Notes under the pieces: model-generated
What the model saw: only the letters and a program-made list of their open reading frames with translations
Told to the model about the DNA's origin: nothing
The model's database searches: none
In this document: one piece after another, positions 10,787-22,500 of the stretch
Layout of the letters: each line of letters opens with the position of its first letter
How positions within the stretch are numbered: position 1 is the stretch's first letter
Made by a program: the position numbers and the translations under genes
Assembly (NCBI GenBank): GCA_033220425.1
Contig: CM065646.1
Span: 5,959,501-6,023,500 of the forward strand
DNA from: Lepraria neglecta
Lineage: Eukaryota; Ascomycota; Lecanoromycetes; Lecanorales; Stereocaulaceae
Length of the DNA: 64,000 bases
Direction of reading: 5' to 3'

Positions 10787-11158
10787 AGGGACGTAGTAAT
10801 GCTGGCTTTAAAACCTACGATTCGACTGGGAATTTAAGGATCAGATCGAGTCCAAGCTCTACGCCATATCCCACACAGGTCAACGGTTTGCGAGGCGTTC
10901 GGTTGAAAAGCGAGGCGTCAATGCATGCGACATATCATGAAGCTCAAAGATATTTTCTGTACTCTAGACTCAAATACCGAAACCCAAACTCCAAATCCAG
11001 TTGCAGCACTTGCAGTTCATCCTGTTATTCCCCGCTACGATTTCATGTTCCAGTACCCCACGCCTAAACCAGCAGCAACGCTTTCCGTAATGCATATGTA
11101 TATGACGCAGGCAGCCAGTGCCGGTTACACCCCCATCATTGTCATGTCATGTGGCACA
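10787..11158. other. intergenic between convergent genes
   Basis: About 370 bp between the U2AF gene and the small membrane protein gene; it holds both 3' flanks and no credible frame. Confidence 0.4.
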
Positions 11159-11552
11159 TCAATCATTCCCACTCTTGAACCAATTATGTGAACCAAGCCA
11201 CGCAAACAGTGCTATCATAATGGCGATGACGACGAAAAAGCATATAGAGATGATCCAGATGATAGTCTTGTTACGCTGGCGTTGTTGTTCTATATATGAC
11301 TCTCTGCTTCTTGTGTCAGAACTCGCCCCTCAATTGCTCTGTGACATGGGAAAGGGCATCATACGAGTGTTGTAGTGATGGCCTGCGGGCTCGAGCTTCT
11401 GAGATGGAAGAAGAGGGATAGGTAGATTCGGAGTCGGAGCGTGGGGTGATGGCAGGCCAGAAGGTTTTAGGATCGAAGTTCTTGAGATGGGTGGGGTGGT
11501 CCGGTCCATGCATATTTGCTGTTGCCCAGTAGGACCCCAGAGGTATTTTCAT
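11159..11552 (-). CDS. small single-pass membrane protein, C-terminal anchor
   Basis: A two-exon model: 11552-11365 and 11303-11159, with a 61-nt intron (GTATGA...GCAG) and a CTGAC branch-type motif 11 nt before the acceptor; joined TC|A = Ser. It gives 110 aa. Residues 1-60 are polar and Pro/Ser-rich (HGPDHPTHLKNFDPKTFWP). Then comes EQQRQRNK, one strongly hydrophobic helix beginning TIIWIISICFFVV (about 24 residues), and a short tail ending SHNWFKSGND. The basic flank and position suggest a tail-anchored or type II topology. The frame of the helix is closed upstream without splicing, so the intron is needed. No family is recognised; small proteins of this build occur widely in fungi. Confidence 0.6.
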
Positions 11553-12873
11553 CGATGTGTTTCGAACTCAAAGGTGTTTTGATATTATGGCCGAGCCGTC
11601 CGGCCTGGTCCGCTCTTCCTGGAATATTGGAAGATGCCTGTGAGTCTCTGGGACAGTAGTTTTAGACAATCTTGGCCCTAAGAGACTTTGCTTGGGCAAA
11701 AGAGTGTGGAGACGGATAGTACGGCAGCTGAGCGAAAGTAAGAGTAGAACATAAGGCGGGGACAAGTAGCAATAGATTATCGATAGTAGATAGAAAGACG
11801 GGATGTGGACACTGATGAATATAGTACACGGCAGTCAATAATCTCATGCGTGAAACATAGCGCCGTGACGGAGCTATCAAGGGAAAAAGCTTAGAATAGG
11901 TACACAGATCGCAATGGTAAATGCACAGCTGACGAACAACAACAAATAAGAGCTCAAATGGATGCCACGAAGTCAGCTTACGAAACAAGAGCAGAGCAAG
12001 GCAAGATGTTATTGAAGTAGCGGCCAAAATTCATTGGAATTGTTTCAAACCTTGCTACTATTCGGGCCAATCATGCATGAAGCGCAAGATCGCTTGCGTG
12101 GGGTGAATGCAAGATTCGCATGGTCGTCTCCAGGGTACCGGTAATCGCGGGCGAGCGGTCTAGATACGCTTATGTCAAGTTTTTAGACATCTGAAAGCAT
12201 GATAACACTTTGAGCGTGGGTTGGAAGACAAATTAAGAAAAGGCTGAGGGGCGTTTGTCTTTCTGGCGCGTCGGGGGAGGCTCCTTAGCGATCAGAGCTC
12301 TAGCGACATAATGATAAAATACTAACGTCACTATTTGTCACTATTTCGAAACCTTGAATTTCGTCTCTCGCCATTCAGGATTTCCACAATTGGCAAAAGC
12401 GCAACCCAATGGCTCGCTTCCGAGCATGAATTCGTGAGTGGCCACCTGTCCATTGAGATTCTCGTATAGCCTGTTCAATGCTCTTATCGATGGAGTCTCT
12501 GTACACATACATCGTGCCGCCATGAAGTCTGTGCTCCTGCAATGACGGCAGCGGGCCGTCTTTTGGATGTGAGGCTGCTTCTGTGGAAGCGCTGAAAGCA
12601 AGAGGTATCTCGTCCACCCTTCAAGGGTGACACCGCAAGCTCATGTCTCCAGTAAAATGGCACCGTAGTAGTTCTCCGTCTCCTGCTTTCCCTTCGATGT
12701 CCACGACTATCCTGCTGATCAGCCTATAATTTGGGATCTTCATAGCTCGTAATATACCTTGGGTACGCTTTTCTCTTGCAGAGACTTCCAAGATGGTCTA
12801 TTTTTGTCCTCTCTCGTCCCTCATATGATGCTCCAGTGCACAGTTAGGCTAACCGTTGAACAAGTGCACGATT
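11553..12873. other. intergenic, no gene seen
   Basis: About 1.3 kb upstream of the small membrane protein gene and downstream of the histone deacetylase gene. Several short minus-strand frames (12341-12617) overlap in two phases, contain cysteines but no ordered motif, and are judged chance frames. Confidence 0.4.
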
Positions 12874-14323
12874 TCACCCCCTTCTCTCTTTCTTCTTCCT
12901 GGACTGCTCTCGCTCTTCCCGCTCCACTCTTTCATCAAACATTTCTCTCTCCAGTTCATCTCGCAGACCTCCCAAGTCAGGCGGTATATGCTGCATCTGT
13001 ACACTGGGACTGCCTTGGAGATACCTCAATTTTTCCATGATACCCATCACAACGCTCTCCAGGTACACTCGACTGTTCTTGTTCTCATACCGATTCGTCG
13101 AATCAAGCTTTGGAAAGAGCGTTTTCTCGTTGCCGAAATGTTCCAGATATGGTGTATGGGCTGGTAGGTTGGGGTGCACTTCGGCGCCGATGCAAAGACT
13201 TGTCTCATAAGCCCATGCTTTAGCTACGTTTCGTGCTGTATAGCCTCCCCCTCCAAGGACAAGCATAGGTAGACCAAACTTCTTCACGAACCCTACGCAT
13301 GCGCCATGGGCTTTGATGTTGACATTGAAACAGCCAAGCCGATCTCCACCAAGCGAATCAGCGCCACATTGAAGGACGATGACGGTTGGTTGGTAAGTAC
13401 GCACACAAGGCCTTACTACGTCTTGGAAGAGTTTGATGTACTGATCATCCTCGATACCATCGTGGAGGGGCACGTTGAGAGAATGATGGGCACCAGGACT
13501 ATCGTTCCTGAGGGGTCCAGTATCGTCGAGAGCGCCAGTCCCGGGGAAGAATTCAGCTCTATTGTACTTATGGAAGGAGAGTGTCATGACACGATCTGTA
13601 GACCAAAACGCTTGTTCCACGCCATCGCCATGGTGAACATCAATATCGATGTAGAGGACGCGCGGGTGGTGAAGTAGCAATTGAAGGATAGCGAGGACGA
13701 TGTCATTGATGTAGCAGAAACCAGATGCTTCGGTCTTTTTGGCGTGGTGTAAACCTCCGGACCAATTAATGGCAATATCGGATTGGAGATTGGTGAGCTT
13801 GCGAGCGGCGTCCAGTGAAGCGCCGGCGTAAAGAGAGCAGTAATTGTAGAGCCCGTCAAATATAGGACAGTCGTCACCGGTGTTAAACAAATATTGTCCT
13901 GATTCTGGATCCCAGGTATTATCTGTTGGGGTAACCCTAGACGACATTCAGCGTTGTTGACCCTCGACTCTCGCCAACACATGCCACACACCTTTGCAGA
14001 AACTCGATATAGTCCTCTCTATGAAAGTCTTTCAATTCTTGACTTGTAGCGGCTCTTGGTATATACAGGTCCATCGCCTCGTGCATGCCGTATGCCAGAA
14101 CTATCTTGTTTGTCAAGGTCAATCGCCATGGCTTCATTGGGTGTTTTGGCCCGAAGTGCATCTTCTCCATTTCAGGGTTCGCGTGGTATGACACTGTATA
14201 GCCTTTGGGTCTTTGGATGCCATTTTTCCAGACCTCTCTCCGAATCTTCTCATCAACCGTGAGAGTAGACGTATTGCCTGGCTGAGGGTGATTGTAGTTT
14301 TGGACTACAGATTGTCTTGTCAT
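12874..14323 (-). CDS. class I histone deacetylase, Hos2/Rpd3 type
   Basis: Zinc-dependent removal of acetyl groups from histone lysines; Hos2 acts in the Set3 complex. Exons 14323-13992 and 13936-12874 (55-nt intron, AG|G = Arg) give 464 aa. Catalytic features are intact: GGLHHAKK (His174, His175), [16 protein letters not shown] (Asp208, zinc ligands Asp210 and His212), a third zinc-ligand candidate in [13 protein letters not shown], and the catalytic Tyr in LVLGGGGYT. The N-terminus carries [20 protein letters not shown], the usual class I opening. The C-terminus is short, charged and coiled ([20 protein letters not shown]), unlike the long acidic tail of Rpd3, which favours Hos2. The 5' neighbour on the opposite strand is the ING protein, another chromatin gene. 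Confidence 0.93.
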
Positions 14324-15019
14324 GATGCAGTATATTGCCTTTCGTGAGTAGATTGCGAGGTTTGTAATGGCAAAAGTCTCCTTTTCATGTTCAAATCGAG
14401 CAGAACCGTTGTAATCAAAGAGGCGATATGAAAGGTAAAGTGTAGAGGGCGTAGATGTTGATGTGAAAGAAGATCTTCAGGAACAGACAGGGAAAGATCT
14501 CCCAATACGCCCTAACCTGATCTGCTACTAGCTCTCAGCCCTATAGACTAGTGATTTTTGCCTCTATGTTGGCCGCCTCGTGTCACTATTCCATCTAAAT
14601 CTCGAGACAACAAGTACAAACCCATCAAAACTCGGTCACTGGAGAACACTAATTGATGAATCTTATTGAGCTTGTTCGTAGACTTTCTGTTGCGTAGTCA
14701 CAACGCGACTTTTCTTAGGTCAACATTTTCACAGCGAAGTCCCTGACCAAACCCTAAAACCCTAAGGGGCAAACCGAGCAGAGGAGGTTGTTATTTTGCA
14801 TATCACTTTTGTCCTTTTCATTTCAAGAGGAAAGACAAACACTGCAAACGCACTTTAGCAATTTCGAAGTTTCTGTATGCTTTATAAGCAGTAGAAGGTT
14901 TATCGTGGTATTGGCTTGAGAAAGTTCGAGAAGGATAGGTCCTGCTCTTGAAGCCTGCGCAAAACTTCTTAAACTTCGAGAGGAAAAAGCCGAGAAGTAT
15001 ACTGTCTCAAAGATTGGCT
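14324..15019. promoter_or_regulatory. divergent promoter region of the HDAC and ING genes
   Basis: About 700 bp between opposite starts. It contains AAACCCTAAAACCCTAA (near 14750), which resembles a telomere-type or Tbf1/Rap1-like site, but two copies are not enough to call a regulator. No coding frame was found. Confidence 0.35.
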
Positions 15020-16309
15020 ATGGCCGAAGACGCCGCTTCTGTCCTCGAGCAGTTTGTACAAGATGGTAAGATTCCCCGTCATCCCCTTCGATATTCTAGA
15101 CGTTAACAGCTTCGCATAGTTGCAAATCTACCAGCCGAAATAGCCCATCTATTAGAAGAAATCCACGCCAAAGATCAAGTCGTCCAAGAATGTCGAAACA
15201 CCATCGCAACCCGCGATAACAGCATCCAAAAATTCGTCAAGCTAAACGGTACCGGCTTACCAAACCCCAAAGAAGAAGGCTATTGTAAACTCGTCAAGGA
15301 CAATTTCGAAAGAGCAAAAGCTCTCCAAGAGGAAAAATGCACCCTGGCGGAAAAACAAGCTCTGCTCGTAAGTCTACCCTCATCCCCATCACCTCAAAAC
15401 ACCCCCTTACTAAATACACAAAAACCAGCTCGACCGCCAAATCAAACGCCTGGACTTCAAAATCCGCGATCTCCAGAATGATGGCGCCATAGCACCAGAC
15501 CCGCAACTCCCCTCTCTCCTAAGCAACACCTCTCTATCCACGCGCCTCCCGAACTTCTCAACAACCACAACGGGCACATCCACCCCCTTGCACCCCCTCT
15601 CCGGCAACGCAGGCCCCTCAACCACCATCGCGAACAGCAACATCACGCGCCTCGTGCAGCCCTCCGCGCGTCAACCCTCCCCCCTCAACACCGCTGGACT
15701 CCCCCCTCAACAGCCGCCGCAGCAGCCTTGGGCGCTTTACGCGGCACAAACCGCTCCCCATCCACCGACCCTTCGAAGCGTAGACGATTAAACCACCATC
15801 TCTCCATACCAGCCACCTCGTCCTCCCTCCGACAATCCTCCCTCGGGCCCGGCACCCCCAAAGACACCTCCCTAGCCGCCTCCCGCGGCTCCTCCGCCGG
15901 TCCCACTCGCCCCTCAAACAAAGGGAAACCAGGAACCCGCGCAGCACCACCCCACCAACGAATCGGGCACCTCAACCCCACTTCCACAAACAAGAAAACC
16001 ACATCATCCTCCCGCCGTCGCGGCGGCAACAAGAAATCCGGCACGCCCGTCTCTACAGGCGAAGAATCAGGTGGCGGAGACGAAGATGATGAAGATGTAG
16101 AGATGGAGGATGCGGATGAAGAGGGGGATGGAGATGGGGATGATAGGAAATATTGTTTGTGTAATAGTGTTAGTTATGGGAATATGGTTGCTTGTGATAA
16201 TGATGATTGTCCGCATGAGTGGTTCCACTGGAATTGTGTGGGGGTGTCGAAGGAGCCGGTGGGGAAGTGGTATTGTCCTACTTGTAAGAAGAATGGGGCT
16301 GGGAGATGA
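15020..16309 (+). CDS. ING-family chromatin reader with PHD finger (Yng2-like)
   Basis: ING proteins bind trimethylated H3K4 and sit in NuA4-type acetyltransferase or Rpd3-type deacetylase complexes. Exons 15020-15065, 15120-15367 and from 15429 on fit by phase. The N-terminus ([20 protein letters not shown], later [14 protein letters not shown] and [11 protein letters not shown]) is the ING dimer coiled coil. The C-terminus has a complete PHD finger, [20 protein letters not shown]...[11 protein letters not shown]...KWYCPTCKK, preceded by an acidic run. Between 15660 and 15790 the frame of the N-terminal half ends in TAA (15789-15791) and the C-terminal half continues in another phase. A small intron (15670 to 15713, 15722 or 15725, weak GTCAAC donor) would repair this; otherwise it is a frameshift. 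With the first option the protein is 376 aa. Confidence 0.85.
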
Positions 16310-16625
16310 AGGGAGGATGAGAGGAATTGTTTTGTTACGGTTGAGGGGAAGGACTACATGATGAACACAAGGAGATTTCTTCTAATCCATGGAGGAGCAG
16401 GCATGTAGCACCTACCATTTCATCATGAAAGAAAGAAACCTTTTGAAAATGCCATTTCGCTTAAACATGCTGTGCTCGTTAATAGAGAGGAGAACTTCTT
16501 GAAGGATGGGCTTCAAGGTCCATTCAGGTCACCTGATAGTTCTACGGCATGCAAGAGAAACAAGAAAATCCATAAATCATTCCACCATCGCTTCATCCTC
16601 AAAATCCGGAGAGTCGAGATATCAC
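16310..16625. other. convergent 3' flanks
   Basis: About 316 bp between the ends of the ING gene and the oxysterol-binding gene; nothing else seen. Confidence 0.4.
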
Positions 16626-18644
16626 CTAGTTGCCAGGTGCATCGACGAACTCATCCAGATCCTTTGTCAATGTATCCACTCGCTTGAGTGGATGACCCGG
16701 CATTAATGGCTCCTGGAGTCCTGTAGGGGCATTAGTCGGCTGCTGCGTCGTCTGCTGTTGAAGAGACGAGCCTCTCGCGGGGACGGAACTGGCTGGAACG
16801 GAGGAGTCTGTCTGGCCGAAATCTATCAAGTCTTTTTGACCTTGGTCTGCGGGCTGTTGCTGAGATTGAGAAGGCTGTTGAGCTGGAACTGGATTACTAT
16901 CTTGAGATGCGGGTTGGTCTTTCAATATTGGTGCCACGGCTAGTATTTGTTTGGTCTTGGCTTCAGGCGTAGGACCGTCGCTACACTTGTTAGTGGTTAA
17001 ATAGTAAAGATCCGGTTCAACACGTACATATTTGCGTTCAGTATCCAATCAAGGTCCTCCTCCCCTTCTTCCAAGCCACCAGGCCCTCCGTGTACTCTTC
17101 TGAAGAGCTTCGGATGCCAATCGATTCCTTGCTCTTGCCTCTTCGCGGTCTCATCTCGTTGGCGGTCTTCTATCTTTGTCTTCTCTTCTGTAGCTGCGGT
17201 GTGATTTGACTCCTTTATGGCAACCACAGTTTTGTACCATAGCTTCTGAGATTCACGCTCTTCTTGTTCCTCGAGTGGTCGGACGATTGGGGCTGTGTGT
17301 TTCGCATGCGTAGCATTGAAGAGGACTTCTTTCTGGCCGGTCTTCGCCTGGGTCAGCATGTAGGACTTTGGTGTGTCTCCTATTTACATACCTTCACGTT
17401 CTTGCAGATCATCTCCCCGCTCCACATGCCTGATAGTTCATATAAAGTCTCTCCATTCTTTTCGTTCTTTATAGTCCCACCGATAGCATTGTAGGTCCCA
17501 CCAAAGTAACCCTTGGTCTTGAATTCGAGGTCAGCCACAAGGCCTGTTTCTGGACACCGTACGGAGCTATGGTCGCCCAACTCATATTTCATCTTCCCGA
17601 ATAGTATCCCACGAGCGTACATATTTGGCTGTGTGACAAAGCTAGATTGTAACAACCTGTCAGCGTTGCGGCATATGCTCTGGGCAGAGCTGCATACTAC
17701 TTCTCTCCACCTTTTGCAGTGCCCCTGTTCATGAACCGTAACACAGCTATCCCCTCCATCATGCTTGCGGCTGAGTTGCCCAAGAATTTACTCCTGGGCT
17801 TGAGTGCTCCATCTATTCTTATGTTGTGCTCGGGTGCCATAAAAAAGTAGCTTGATTTTGGAGGGTGATGTGATGTCTGTTCGGAGATGTAATAGCCTCG
17901 AGTATGATCAGGGTATTCCCAGTAGCAGGTGAAGGTCTCGCCTAGGATTGGGTTCAGTGGTTTCTTCACGCCTCTACATCCAGTTTCAGCTTGTAGTCCA
18001 CCTGCCCAAACCAAATCCAGCACAGGGTGACCTACGGTGGTTTGATATGCCAGCCACTCAGGTAGAACTTGATAACAGACACGAAACGTTGCACAGGGTC
18101 TTCGATTTCGGTCATTGGGAGGAGAGTTTCGGGATGTGCCATGAAACTGGTTGAAGTTGTCAGCCAGCTACCGCTTGAAGGATCCGGCTGCTATACTTTG
18201 TGATCCGCTCCAGCATAGATCTAGGTTCCAGTATGAACGTTGGAAGTGTGACCTTGCTCAGGTCGGCGCCTGGCCGTAGTTGTGATATGATATGTGAGAG
18301 CACTATGGGCACAGAAGCCGTTCAGCATTTGCGGAATCCTGGCCATCCCCTTCACGTAGAGTCTGACTGACCATTACCCTGCTCTGGTTCCACGACTGCA
18401 TCTATGTTAGAGAGCACTTCCTGGCCTGTAGGCTTCTTTTCTGACCTGTCTCATCCTCCCCGCCAGCTTGATCTGCCCTTTCACCGTCCCCGGATTTTCC
18501 TGTTGCACATAAGAGCGTCAGCAAATGCTCTTCCACCCGCTCGCGACTCCAGTGTAGCTTGGAACTGAACTGCCGAGATCGAGACTTACTACCCAGCGAC
18601 ATGCGCCGAAGATCGCCGTGGCCGTGACCGTGACCGAGAGGCAT
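16626..18644 (-). CDS. oxysterol-binding protein homologue (Osh/Kes1-type lipid transfer protein)
   Basis: Moves sterols and phosphoinositides between membranes at contact sites. Nine exons fit by phase: 18644-18590, 18499-18446, 18401-18378, 18302-18197, 18146-18036, 17973-17701, 17641-17392, 17347-17028 and 16980-16626, giving 515 aa. The ORD domain is complete: [52 protein letters not shown], the family signature EQTSHHPP, then [15 protein letters not shown] and [11 protein letters not shown]. No PH domain or FFAT motif precedes it, so it is the short Osh4/Kes1-like or Osh5-7 class, with an unusual His/Gly-rich start (GHGHGHGD). The C-terminal 130 residues are Gln/Pro/Ser-rich and look disordered. 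Confidence 0.92.
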
Positions 18645-19557
18645 TTTCAGAGTGTTGTATGTTGCAAGGAAAAGAGAAGTTTCTTGAAGCCAGGCAGCAA
18701 GTTCAAGAATGCTATAAGAACATCAAGTGGTACTGGTGGTACTGAAACTTGGGCGAAGTAGCACTGCCTCGGGCGTCAAAAGACTTGTGTGGGATCGGTG
18801 TTTTCAGGCTTCCGAGTACCTGGCCATGCTCTCTCAAGGCTGTTGGCGGATGTGTGACGTTTCAAGCAGGGATCCGCGTCTCCGGAGAGCTCTTGGCAAC
18901 TTCAGCGAGGTGTCACCTGTTTGTCAACGTTCTCAACCGTTCAAATAACATATCTGCACAGGTTGACAAAACATTGCACAAATCTAGGCAGAGTGGGAGC
19001 CCGATCTTCGTAAATCAGCAAGGTGGGACTGCCTAGAATAAGTGTCTTGGCGTACGCACAGCCTCATTCACCAATTGCGTCAATAATTCTCTAGGACTTT
19101 AGCTTACAGTGTACAGGCTGCCTTGACTTGCGAGACCAATCTACAATCGCTATCAACGCAACTACGAAATGCAATGCAATTTTGCTTTAATGTCTGAACT
19201 ATTCAGTGTTGCCTAGATGAAAACCAGACAAGGGCTGACAAGATGAGTAAGACGTTCCTACTAAAGTCAGACCCTGTCAAGGATGCGACGTCGTGAAAGT
19301 CACCCGATGTGTAAGAAGGCAAATATTAATCAATTTGATGCTCGAAGCACAATCACAGGGTATCCGCTGGTTATCACGCTATGCAGGGACATAATGACCA
19401 AGCAGTCCCACCAACCAATTCCAAGAATCCTTTCGTAGACACCAAACGATAGTCCTGGTAACAATTTACCTCCGCAAAGACGCCATCCTAGATATTTCGT
19501 TGACTGGCGCCGGCAATGTTTCTCCAAATCTATCTCTATCTGTGGGAATGTTAACGC
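18645..19557. other. intergenic, no gene seen
   Basis: About 900 bp between two minus-strand genes: promoter of the oxysterol-binding gene and 3' flank of the 1099-residue protein gene. Short frames near 18727-19036 overlap in two phases and are not called. Confidence 0.4.
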
Positions 19558-22500
19558 CTACATCTTTAGTAAGATGGTGGCGCAATGCTTTGGCATACCT
19601 TGTTCATTATCAAATCCAATCGTAATATCATCATGTTCGCCTGGGTACTCAGGCATGTCAAGGCACACAAAATCTCTCGTCTTCTCCTCCTCGCCCTTTG
19701 GTAGAGCAAATTTGGCGTCTGCAATGCGCAGATAGGATATCCCAGACTTGCTGAACGTCTCGAAGACATCAGTAACCTTGAGGACAAAGTTCATGCAGGT
19801 ACCATGACTGAAGTCCTTGAAGAATGCAACCAATTGAACAACTTTGTCCTGTTTGATGACTTGGAGCCGTGCGGAGCTTGCTTCCCGTTGCTTGTGGATG
19901 GGAAGAACCGAACGCCGGTGGGAAATGGCAAAGTTGCTCACAGGTCCATCAAAGAGCACTTTAAATCCTGTGACCATGATCTGGAACCTGTGCAAGACTG
20001 ACGTGGAGCGGAAGTGATACGTCCTTACGGTCGTTGAAGTTGCCATCTTCTGTAAAGTTCGACCTAGAGATTCAAATTCTTCCTTTGGCACCTTTCCCTC
20101 CACCATTGAAAATGTCATGTCTAGTTGTGGTGGTCGCAACAGCTTGATCTCATTGAAATTGTCGACGCTCAAGCTCATTTGTAGCTCGCCGCGATCAAGA
20201 TTGATACGGTCTGTCAGCGTCCCAAAATCGCTTTCAACCATTACACGAAGATGCTCAGCACGGACTGTTGGCAAAGCATCGTGACCATATGGTGGATGGC
20301 CTCTGTTGGTAATCCGCAGCTTGTTCCATTGAAGCGTCTTGACACTATGATCATCCTCTGGAGGCGTTGAGTTCTGGTCCGGAGATACGTCCGTGATAGC
20401 TAGATTGCGCAAAGGTAGTGAACCATAGGTATAGTCTTCCTTTACAATTGACGTCCCACAGAGTAAAGAGCGGAAGAATTCACGATCCTGTGTATCATGG
20501 AAGTTAGGAGATAGTCTGACAGATGGTGGTATTCTCAGGACTAATCTCGGACCCTCTTTACCTTGTTGGTAGCTGAAGAGGATGGGCTGCTCCTTGCCAA
20601 GCTGGTGGTTGACGCTGCTCAAGGTTTTGATACCTGGGGGTGTGACTACCGTCAACCGATAGCCGTCATGAACGCTGCGCTGACTGGTGCCATCGGACAT
20701 GACAGGCCTCTTTTCAAAAAGGCGTAATTTGCAGCCAGAGATAGGATCAGGTGGAAAATTCGGCCGATCATCGCACTGGAATTTGTCGAGCTCGCGCTCA
20801 AAGATGATCTCTTCATCTTTGCTAGGTGAGTAGGCTTTCAGTACTCGCCGAGTGTAGTCATAAATGCCCCAAAAGGTTCTGAAATCCTTCTCGGAAAACT
20901 GAAGTCTGAGCTCAAAGTCTTCAGAAAGACTAATTTGCATCGTTTGTGATGGAATCTTCCAATGCACGCTTTTCCATGTCAAAGCACTGTGCCCAGCCGA
21001 TTGGACTATGAGATTAACTTGGCCATCTTGACTTGCTACGGCGGCTTCCACACCCCAGTCGTTCCTTTCGCGCAATATGGACACTACACAAGGGATATGC
21101 ATATATTGCTTGGGGTCATCCACGGAGTGCAACGAAGCTTCGACAAACATCCTACCGAAGCTGAAATGGCGGCCGGTATCTCCTACCAGGATAGGAAAGA
21201 ATGGTTCTGCAACGAACCACTCATTTTTGACCGACGCTCCAGGAGCATTATTGATCATGATTTTGACAATCTCTGGGGACAATCCAGGAAGGTTGAGCAG
21301 GACATGTAGATTTAGCCTCTGTATTTCAAGCTCGTGCGGCGGTAATATCCCATTGCGTTTCATCGACATTGTCAAGGCCCGCATACTCGAAATGACACTC
21401 AAATGGACCTCGACAAGCTCAGCCAATTCTTGATCGCCAAAGTTCCTGATGATTGCGATCAGAGAGCTCATACCCGACTTGCCGAATCTCCTAACCTCGG
21501 GATGATTTGGCGTAATTTCTCTGACTATCCACCAAGCCTTCGCGAGGTTGACGTATGCTTGCTTTAGAGCGACAGCAGGGTCTGAGAGAGGTTCAGGGCT
21601 GGCTCTTTCTGCCCCTGAAGATCTACCACGGACTGCACTTTCTAGAGCTGCTCGACCCTTCAAAAACCACCACGTAGCTGTTCTGATCCATTGCATAAAC
21701 GGTACTTTCATCATGTCGGTCTGAGCGGAAACCCCAAGTCGAAAGATATCATTAAAGCGCCGCACGCGCGCATCGAAGTCATCTAACGAATCCTCTCCAA
21801 GGCCTCTGGCCACATTTCGCAAAGACAATGGCTTCGACTCCGTAGTTGCTGATGGCTCTTTGGTGTATTGATGTCTGGTTTGAGGTGGTAGGTCTGCTTG
21901 CTTTGGTGGACTTTGAGAAACAGGTTCTGCATAAGGAAAACCATAGCTCGACGATGAAGCCTTCTGGTAATTGGTAGGTGGCTGAGGTGACGAGCGAGGA
22001 GTCACAGAATTGCTAGCTACAGTGTCTGGAGAGGGAAAATCCAGTGATGGTACCAGGCCGTGACCTCTGCCTGTCCCCATTTGGGTTCCATGTCTACCAT
22101 CAGAGTCGACAACCTGGTCACTTGTCGAAGGCATATCTCGGGGCAGTTCTTTCCGGCGTATCTCCTTAACATCATCATACCCGTGCTGGTCATATCTCTT
22201 AATTGGGGGCTGAGGCAACGGTTTGTAGTTTTCTCCAGGTGATGTCGAGTAAACGGAGTCGGCTGCATCAGCATCGTGATACCCGTCATCGCGATGCTTC
22301 TCTAAGGGGATGTCGTCAAGACCAGTAGGCGTCCTCTGCAACGAAGTGGGACGGAACAAAGCCTCGCCTTCGGATTCTGATGCGCGCTCTTGGCCCTCTG
22401 GTGACGGCTCATTGTCAAACGCTGGTGCAGGCTCTCGAGCCTTGGATCGATCAGGTCCAACGGAGTGCTGATATGATATTGATACCTCCCTCGCCGGAAG

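Noticed and set aside
12341-12617. Cys/His-containing minus-strand frames
   Set aside because: Two overlapping phases, no ordered zinc-finger spacing, no splice partner found.
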